Source: Syntrophus sp. (in: bacteria) (GTDB taxonomy: Bacteria; Desulfobacterota; Syntrophia; Syntrophales; UBA8958). Taken from it: a DNA stretch of 43,059 nucleotides. The position numbers and the translations under genes are program-made. Below the pieces are notes generated by a model. It worked only from the letters and a program-made list of their open reading frames with translations. It was not told the origin of the DNA and searched no databases. The stretch spans positions 1-43,059 of the forward strand of contig JANXZC010000060.1 in NCBI GenBank assembly GCA_025355725.1, given 5' to 3'. Shown piece after piece: positions 38,275-43,059 of the stretch; positions within the stretch are counted from its first letter, which is position 1, and every line of letters begins with the position of its first letter.

Positions 38275-38622
38275 CGGGCTTGTTAAATTGACCTTTTTCT
38301 CTCAAATGTCATGGTAGCAAGTTAAAAATTTGGGCAACGGTTCTTCACTGAAAAGTGATAACATCCCGCAAACCGATGACCTCGCCGTGAAAGATAATAA
38401 CGAACGTAAGGCACGCCCGGAAGGTATGTCCAGATCTGCGATTCTTGCAAGTAGGTCATCATTTCCCGACATGTGTTTTATCTTGTACCATAAAAAACAA
38501 AGGGGCGGCCTTGCGGGCCGCCCCTTTGTTTTTCGTCCAACAGCATGGAGACCGGAGGGAAGTTGAGTCTTTGAACGAATTTATCAAAAAATATTAATGC
38601 TCCCAACAAAACTTATTATTTG
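38275..38622. other. Spacer between convergent purF and the acetate transporter
   Basis: No supported gene. It contains the strong two-way terminator at 38493-38533. The bases before it (38275-38490) show no ribosome site or recognised protein. Confidence 0.6.
38493..38533. terminator. Bidirectional intrinsic terminator
   Basis: An 18-bp perfect stem (38493-38510 with 38516-38533) has a GGGGCGGCC core, a TTGCG loop, and A/T tracts on both flanks, so it works on both strands. It separates the convergent purF operon (plus) and the acetate transporter gene (minus). Confidence 0.92.
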
Positions 38623-39357
38623 TCAGGGTTTGATTAGGGGGCCGGGTACCGGGAATACCGGTTTGCCATAAGCCGTGTTACAGCAAATGGCACCCGCATA
38701 ATAGATACCAATCCAACCGACGGCGATCAAAGCGTAACCGATGATCGTCTTGGTCATCTTGACGCCGCCGATGCTGAACCAGCCCGTATCAGCGCCGACG
38801 ATGAGCCACAGGATCACGTCGACAAGAACAACGTTGAAAAAGAACAAAGAACTGCCTCTGGCATAGGCCGGGGTCACAACCGTGAGGAAGCTGGCACCGG
38901 CCATCCACATCCATCCCTCAATATAAACGGCCTTCTGCATCATGGCGCCGACAGCGGCAGGTACGCCTGCCATCGCCGCTTTAACCTGATCGGGCGTCAG
39001 CATATCGGGCCTTACGCCCGCAACGGCAGCAGCGGCATCCAAAGCGGCTTTGGCGGCTTTGGGGCCGAACATGAAACTAATCATATACCATTTTGCAAAA
39101 GCACTGATGGCAGATGCCAGCATAAAGAAGGCGCAGAAGAAGAGAAACACATTACCGCCGGTTATATTGTGGTCTTTCAGCTCCATTATGGCGACGACAA
39201 TCTGTACAACAAAACCGCCGATGAGCCAGGCGGCCAAAAGCGGTAGTCCGGATGGATCAATCAGTCCGAGAAATACCGGAGCAAAACCAAAGCACGCAAC
39301 GGCCAGGGCGGCCAACCCTGCGGGACCCGGTGATGCAAAAGTGTGTTCTTGAGCCAT
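38623..39357 (-). CDS. Acetate transporter, GPR1/FUN34/YaaH (SatP) family
   Basis: A 244-residue membrane protein with about six helices. The family signature N-P-x-P-x-G-L appears as SPGPAGLAALAVACF near the N-terminus. Later helices are visible (LPLLAAWLIGGFVVQIVVA; VFLFFCAFFMLASAISAF). It is longer than the E. coli protein (188 residues) because of a hydrophilic insertion of about 50 residues with a KAALDAAAAVAG stretch. These channels move acetate and succinate with protons. I chose ATG 39357 because AGGAGG lies 5 bases upstream; the frame extends 30 codons further without a site. Next to fatty-acid oxidation genes, acetate export is a sensible but inferred role. Confidence 0.88.
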   Translation of the reverse strand: MAQEHTFASPGPAGLAALAVACFGFAPVFLGLIDPSGLPLLAAWLIGGFVVQIVVAIMELKDHNITGGNVFLFFCAFFMLASAISAFAKWYMISFMFGPKAAKAALDAAAAVAGVRPDMLTPDQVKAAMAGVPAAVGAMMQKAVYIEGWMWMAGASFLTVVTPAYARGSSLFFFNVVLVDVILWLIVGADTGWFSIGGVKMTKTIIGYALIAVGWIGIYYAGAICCNTAYGKPVFPVPGPLIKP

Positions 39358-39664
39358 ATAAACCTCCTTATTTTTAGTTGACTGGTTACAAGAATCTTCA
39401 TACAAGTTCCAAATGACCGCTTGTTTCGTTTTGTCTGTGCTTGCCATCCCTCCTCTCTCAATGGGTCAAATAATATTCCCTCTGCGATCCCTATTCGATA
39501 AAATGATGGATTATTTAAAAGGGCGCTGTTTTATCCCTTCGTAAAAAAATCGTCTACACATGCTCGTTGTCATTCCGGAGTCGATCAGGAATCCGGGGAC
39601 CACTATTGTGATCCCCGGATTACCGCCGGTGCTTGATTGAAGGCTTTTTACGATGCCGTTATAA
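39358..39664. other. Spacer upstream of the acetate transporter
   Basis: No gene is seen. It holds the ribosome site of the transporter gene, presumably its promoter, and the hairpin at 39590-39621 beyond the end of the hydratase/dehydrogenase gene. Confidence 0.5.
39590..39621. repeat. GC-rich hairpin downstream of the fused beta-oxidation gene
   Basis: AATCCGGGGACCAC (39590-39603) pairs with GTGATCCCCGGATT (39608-39621) with one mismatch and a 4-base loop. It lies 44 bases after the stop of the gene at 39665 and could help end that transcript, though no T-run follows. The preceding CATTCCGGAGTCGATCAGG resembles dispersed repeats of proteobacteria. Confidence 0.55.
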
Positions 39665-41659
39665 CTAATAGAAGTTTTTCCCAAACAGGCGCTGGCTCAT
39701 GCCGGTCAGGTCCGCCCACTTCATGGGACCCCCCTTGTCCGTCGGGAATCCGACGCCCCAGACCATGCCGACGTCGATCATCCGTACATCTTCAACGATC
39801 TTTCTATCCAGAAGATCCTTGCCTGTTTTAACCATCGCCTCGAGCAGGCCTTCCTGGATCTGCTCCATGGTCAGTTCCTTGACACCTTTTTTGGCGATGA
39901 GGGGCAGCACCTCCGGGTCGACGCTCCCATCTTTCAGGAAGAAGCCCTTCCCCGATTTTTTCAGGCCCATGCGTCCCGCCTCAACAACACCGTACAAGGT
40001 CTCCTGGCGAATCTCCATGCCCTTGAAGATCTTGTAAACTACATCAATGCCGACCTCGTCGGTCAGGCGGATGGGGCCAACGGGCATGCCGAAGGACGTC
40101 ATGGCCTGGTCGACCTTTTCGATAGCGTTACCCTCCTCGATGTACTTGAACGTCTCGAGAAGCATGGGGAACAGGAGGGCGTTCACAACGAAACCGGCAT
40201 TATCCCGGCAGACGATGGGGCGTTTCTTGATGGCGGCGGCAAAGTTCAGGAGGTTGTCCACTGTCTCCTGACTCGTTTGATCTCCCCGGATGACCTCCAC
40301 AAGCTGCATCAGCCAGACGGGAGAAAAGAAATGGAGGCCCCCGAAGCGCTCCGGATTGGTCAGCAGACCGGCCATGGATTTGATGGACAGGGAAGAAGTG
40401 TTGCTCGCCACCAGGCAGTCACCGGGAATCACCCGGCAAAGTTCCTGATAAACCTGCTGTTTGATCTTCAGATCCTCGAAGACCGCCTCGACGACGATGT
40501 CCACATCCTTGAACTCCGTCCCGTACTCCGTGGTGGTGGTGATCAGCTTCATGTAATCGTCGACGGTCCCTTTGAGGCGTTTCTTCTCCGCCATCCCGTC
40601 GAGGATCTTCCGGACGAATGCCTTCCCCGGCTCCAGGGCCTCGGGGATGTCCTTGACTACCACGGGGACCTGCATGTTCCGGATGATATCGATGACGATC
40701 CCCCGACCCATCGTCCCGAATCCAAGGACGGCGGCCTTCTTCAGGGGTTTCGGTACAAAGCCTTTAGTCATCATCGCCTTCGGCTTGTCTGTCAAGGTCT
40801 TGATAAAGAAAGTATTGATACTCCCCTTGGACTCCTTCGCCATGACGACTTCAACGAAGTTCGCCTTCTCAATCTCCAGTCCTTCCGCTAAGGAAACCTT
40901 CAGCCCTTCCTGGATGGATTTCAGGGCCAACATCGGGGCGGGCAGGGCACGGCCCCGGGTCGCCTTGAGAACTCCCTGACGGGCCATCTCGGCGATCTCG
41001 TCCAGTTTGGAAAAATCATGCTCCGTTCTTTTCAGCTCAGCCGTTCCGGCAATCATCTCCCCGATAAATGCCTTGGCTGACCCCAGAAGATCGGCGTCCC
41101 CGGGAATGAGACGGTCAACGATCCCCAATTCAAATGCCTTCGCCGCCGGCAGCATGGTCCCTTTCAGGATCAGTTCGATAGCGGGATAACCGATCAGCCG
41201 GGGCAGGCGCTGCGTGCCGCCGCCGCCGGGAAAGAGGCCGACGTTGCATTCGGGGAGACCGATGAGGGTGGTCTTCCCCTCCTTGGCGATGCGGGCCGTG
41301 CAGGCCAGGGCGAACTCCAGGCCGCCGCCGAGACAGTGACCGTGAATGGCGGCAAGAATGGGCAGATTCAGGTTTTTTAGCTTCCGGAACGCGCCGTGGA
41401 AGAGTTCCAGGACCCCACGCACCTCTGACGGCGTCTCTATATCGGCGATCATCTTGAGATTCGCCCCGGCAAAGAAATTATCCGGCTTCCCGGAGATAAA
41501 GATGATTCCTTTCAAGGTTTTCTCTTTCTCCAGTTCCCCCATAAGCTCGTCAAAACTCGCAAAGGCTGCCTCCGTCCAGGTGTTCATGGCGTCGCCCGCT
41601 ACATCGAAGGTCACCACGCCGATTCCGTCTTCCACTCTCAATTGAAATACCTTGCTCAT
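39665..41659 (-). CDS. Fused enoyl-CoA hydratase / 3-hydroxyacyl-CoA dehydrogenase (FadB/FadJ-like)
   Basis: 664 residues. The N-terminal crotonase domain (about 1-190) carries FFAGANLKMI, HGHCLGGGLEFALA (first catalytic Glu) and PECNVGLFPGGGGTQRLPR (second catalytic Glu). The NAD-binding domain starts near 310 with AAVLGFGTMGRGI. VASNTSSLSIKSMA and GGLHFFSPVWLMQLVEVI (catalytic His) follow, and then the C-terminal dehydrogenase domains (PIVCRDNAGFVVNALL). It performs hydration and NAD-dependent oxidation in beta-oxidation or, in reverse, acyl synthesis. It is about 50 residues shorter than E. coli FadB but has all domains. The thiolase gene lies 41 bases upstream in the same operon. Confidence 0.95.
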   Translation of the reverse strand: MSKVFQLRVEDGIGVVTFDVAGDAMNTWTEAAFASFDELMGELEKEKTLKGIIFISGKPDNFFAGANLKMIADIETPSEVRGVLELFHGAFRKLKNLNLPILAAIHGHCLGGGLEFALACTARIAKEGKTTLIGLPECNVGLFPGGGGTQRLPRLIGYPAIELILKGTMLPAAKAFELGIVDRLIPGDADLLGSAKAFIGEMIAGTAELKRTEHDFSKLDEIAEMARQGVLKATRGRALPAPMLALKSIQEGLKVSLAEGLEIEKANFVEVVMAKESKGSINTFFIKTLTDKPKAMMTKGFVPKPLKKAAVLGFGTMGRGIVIDIIRNMQVPVVVKDIPEALEPGKAFVRKILDGMAEKKRLKGTVDDYMKLITTTTEYGTEFKDVDIVVEAVFEDLKIKQQVYQELCRVIPGDCLVASNTSSLSIKSMAGLLTNPERFGGLHFFSPVWLMQLVEVIRGDQTSQETVDNLLNFAAAIKKRPIVCRDNAGFVVNALLFPMLLETFKYIEEGNAIEKVDQAMTSFGMPVGPIRLTDEVGIDVVYKIFKGMEIRQETLYGVVEAGRMGLKKSGKGFFLKDGSVDPEVLPLIAKKGVKELTMEQIQEGLLEAMVKTGKDLLDRKIVEDVRMIDVGMVWGVGFPTDKGGPMKWADLTGMSQRLFGKNFY

Positions 41660-41700
41660 GAAAATACCTCCGTTAATAAATGCTCTTTGTAAATTTTAAC

Positions 41701-42873
41701 TCAGACCCTTTCAAAGATGGTCGCGGGCGCCATGCCGCCGCCGGTGCAGAGCGAAACCAGGGCATAGCGGGCTTTCCGCCTTTGGAGCTCGTAAATGGCC
41801 GTCACGGAAAGACGACAGCCGGAATTGCCGACGGGGTGGCCGAGGGCCAGGGCACCGCCGTTTACGTTCAGTTTGCTCTCGTCCGCCTGCAGCGCCTTGA
41901 GCCAGGCCAGAGGGATTGGGGCAAATGCCTCGTTGATCTCGAAAATGTCAATGTCGGCCATCGTCAAACCGGCCTTCTGCAGAACCTTGGGGGTTGCATA
42001 AATGGGTCCGGTCAGCATCAGTTTCGGATCCGATCCGATGACGGCGGAGGCGACAATGCGGGCGAGCGGCGTCAAGTTTAATTCTCTGACTTTCGCTTCA
42101 CTCATGACGACAACTGCAGAGGAACCATCGGTGAGGGTGCTCGATATCCCCGCCGTAATCCATTGGGTGTTCGGCAGAATCTTGAGGGCATTGAGAGACT
42201 CATGGCTCGTCTGGGGCCGGATGGGTTCATCCGTGTCCCGCACAATCTCGTTGCCGTCCTTATCAAGGCCTTTCATCGGCATGATTTCTCGTTTGAAATG
42301 ACCTTTGATCGTGGCCTCATGCGCCTTCTGGTGACTGGCAATCGCGAATTCATGGCACTGTTCGCGCGTGATTCCCCACTGGTCGGCGATCATCTGGGCA
42401 CCGGCGATCTGGTCCGCCGGGCCGTATTTGTCGGTGTAAAACTTCCCAAAGGGATTGCCCATGGGCAATCCTGTGTAGAGCGTCCCGTTCAGATCGGTGA
42501 ACATCCCATAGCGCGACATGAACTCGCACCCGCAGGCGACCACGGTGTCCATCGTTCCCGACGCGATCATCCCGGCGGCGATCTGGATAGCCGAAAGGCT
42601 GCTCCCACACTGGCGATTCAAGGAAATCCCCGGAACCTCGATGGGATACTTTGAAGCCAGAACCCCCATCCTCCCGATATCAAAACCCTGCTCACCAACC
42701 TGATAAACACAGCCGGCGATGACATCCTCGATGATGGCGGGATCAAGATCAATCCTGCCAACCGCCTCGTCCAGCACCGCTCCCAGAAGTTCGGGGGCCG
42801 TCCAATTGCGCAGATACCCATTCTGCCTGCCTACAGGGGTTCTTACCGCACTAACAATAAATACGTCTTTCAT
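41701..42873 (-). CDS. Acetyl-CoA acyltransferase (thiolase)
   Basis: A 390-residue thiolase, either degradative (3-ketoacyl-CoA cleavage) or biosynthetic. The acyl-enzyme Cys lies in NRQCGSSLSAIQ near residue 89. The base His is in GHPVGNSGCRL near 348, and the second Cys is in SLCTGGGMAPATIF near 379. DVFIVSAVRTPVGR at the start and INEAFAPIPLAW are also typical. It has AAGGAGG before the ATG at 42873. It follows a partial acyl-CoA synthetase gene by 33 bases and precedes the fused hydratase/dehydrogenase by 41 bases, so the three would activate and beta-oxidise an acyl substrate. Confidence 0.96.
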   Translation of the reverse strand: MKDVFIVSAVRTPVGRQNGYLRNWTAPELLGAVLDEAVGRIDLDPAIIEDVIAGCVYQVGEQGFDIGRMGVLASKYPIEVPGISLNRQCGSSLSAIQIAAGMIASGTMDTVVACGCEFMSRYGMFTDLNGTLYTGLPMGNPFGKFYTDKYGPADQIAGAQMIADQWGITREQCHEFAIASHQKAHEATIKGHFKREIMPMKGLDKDGNEIVRDTDEPIRPQTSHESLNALKILPNTQWITAGISSTLTDGSSAVVVMSEAKVRELNLTPLARIVASAVIGSDPKLMLTGPIYATPKVLQKAGLTMADIDIFEINEAFAPIPLAWLKALQADESKLNVNGGALALGHPVGNSGCRLSVTAIYELQRRKARYALVSLCTGGGMAPATIFERV

Positions 42874-42906
42874 AATGAGAAAACCTCCTTCTTTCTTTGC
42901 ATATTA

Positions 42907-43059
42907 TTACTTGTACTGAACCCGCATCTCCCTCTTCAGGATTTTTCCTGTCGGAGTTTTGGGGAGGGCGTCCACGAAGATGACCCGTTTGGGGCACTTG
43001 AACGCCGCCAACTCGTTACGGCAGTGGGCGATGAGTTCCTTTTCCGTCATCGTTTCTCC
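42907..43059 (-). CDS. AMP-forming acyl-CoA synthetase, C-terminal fragment
   Basis: Only the last 50 residues lie in the window; the gene runs off the right edge. The sequence contains FKCPKRVIFVDALPKTPTGK and ends ILKREMRVQYK. This is the A10 motif of the ANL superfamily, whose Lys (PTGK) is needed for adenylation. Such enzymes activate fatty or aromatic acids to CoA thioesters. Chain-length preference cannot be told from this piece. It heads the thiolase operon on the minus strand. Confidence 0.92.
   Translation of the reverse strand, partial: GETMTEKELIAHCRNELAAFKCPKRVIFVDALPKTPTGKILKREMRVQYK

Overview
The window reads as chromosomal DNA of an anaerobic, probably syntrophic, member of the Desulfobacterota (old Deltaproteobacteria; Syntrophaceae-like is my best guess). 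This is inferred from gene content: a TTT-type solute transporter, a YaaH-family acetate channel beside beta-oxidation genes, an archaeal-style multi-part glutamate synthase, a sigma54 activator, and an NrpR-like regulator that is best known from methanogens.

Layout. Bases 1-234 are a fold-back palindrome inside a truncated tctB and look like a contig-end artefact. A TTT-family binding protein follows (381-1367, minus). From 1574 to 38274 runs a long glutamine/ammonia district. It starts with a divergent carB and a divergent purF-like gene (1574-6187), then an NrpR-like regulator and gdhA (6417-8805) and a DUF3141 hydrolase (8969-11155). On the minus strand come amtB, glnB and tRNA-Gln(CUG) (12981-11166). 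Next are a secreted papain-fold protein (13327-14175), a RecA/KaiC-like plus PEP-binding fusion protein (16965-14377) and, divergent from it, a NifA-like sigma54 activator (17072-18634). A three-gene archaeal-type glutamate synthase and a type III glutamine synthetase follow (18906-26230).

Bases 26231-30335 form an accessory stretch that is visibly more A+T-rich. It holds a VapBC-like toxin-antitoxin pair, a secreted TPR protein with almost identical repeats, an orphan hypothetical gene, and about 900 bases full of hairpins. Housekeeping resumes with carA-guaA-hicA-hicB-carB-purF (30336-38274), closed by a strong terminator. The right end, all on the minus strand, holds an acetate transporter, a fused enoyl-CoA hydratase/3-hydroxyacyl-CoA dehydrogenase, a thiolase and the C-terminus of an acyl-CoA synthetase.

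How it fits together. Ammonia enters through AmtB, is sensed by GlnB, and is assimilated by GdhA or by GS III plus glutamate synthase. Most remaining enzymes of the district (CarA/CarB, PurF, GuaA) spend glutamine amide nitrogen. Good -24/-12 (sigma54) sequences precede both amtB-glnB and the glutamate synthase operon, and the likely activator is encoded between them. The most unusual element is the first operon: a carB/purF pair duplicating the canonical genes about 30 kb away, in which the PurF-like protein keeps its catalytic Cys, PRPP loop and Fe-S ligands but has changed three glutamine-pocket residues.
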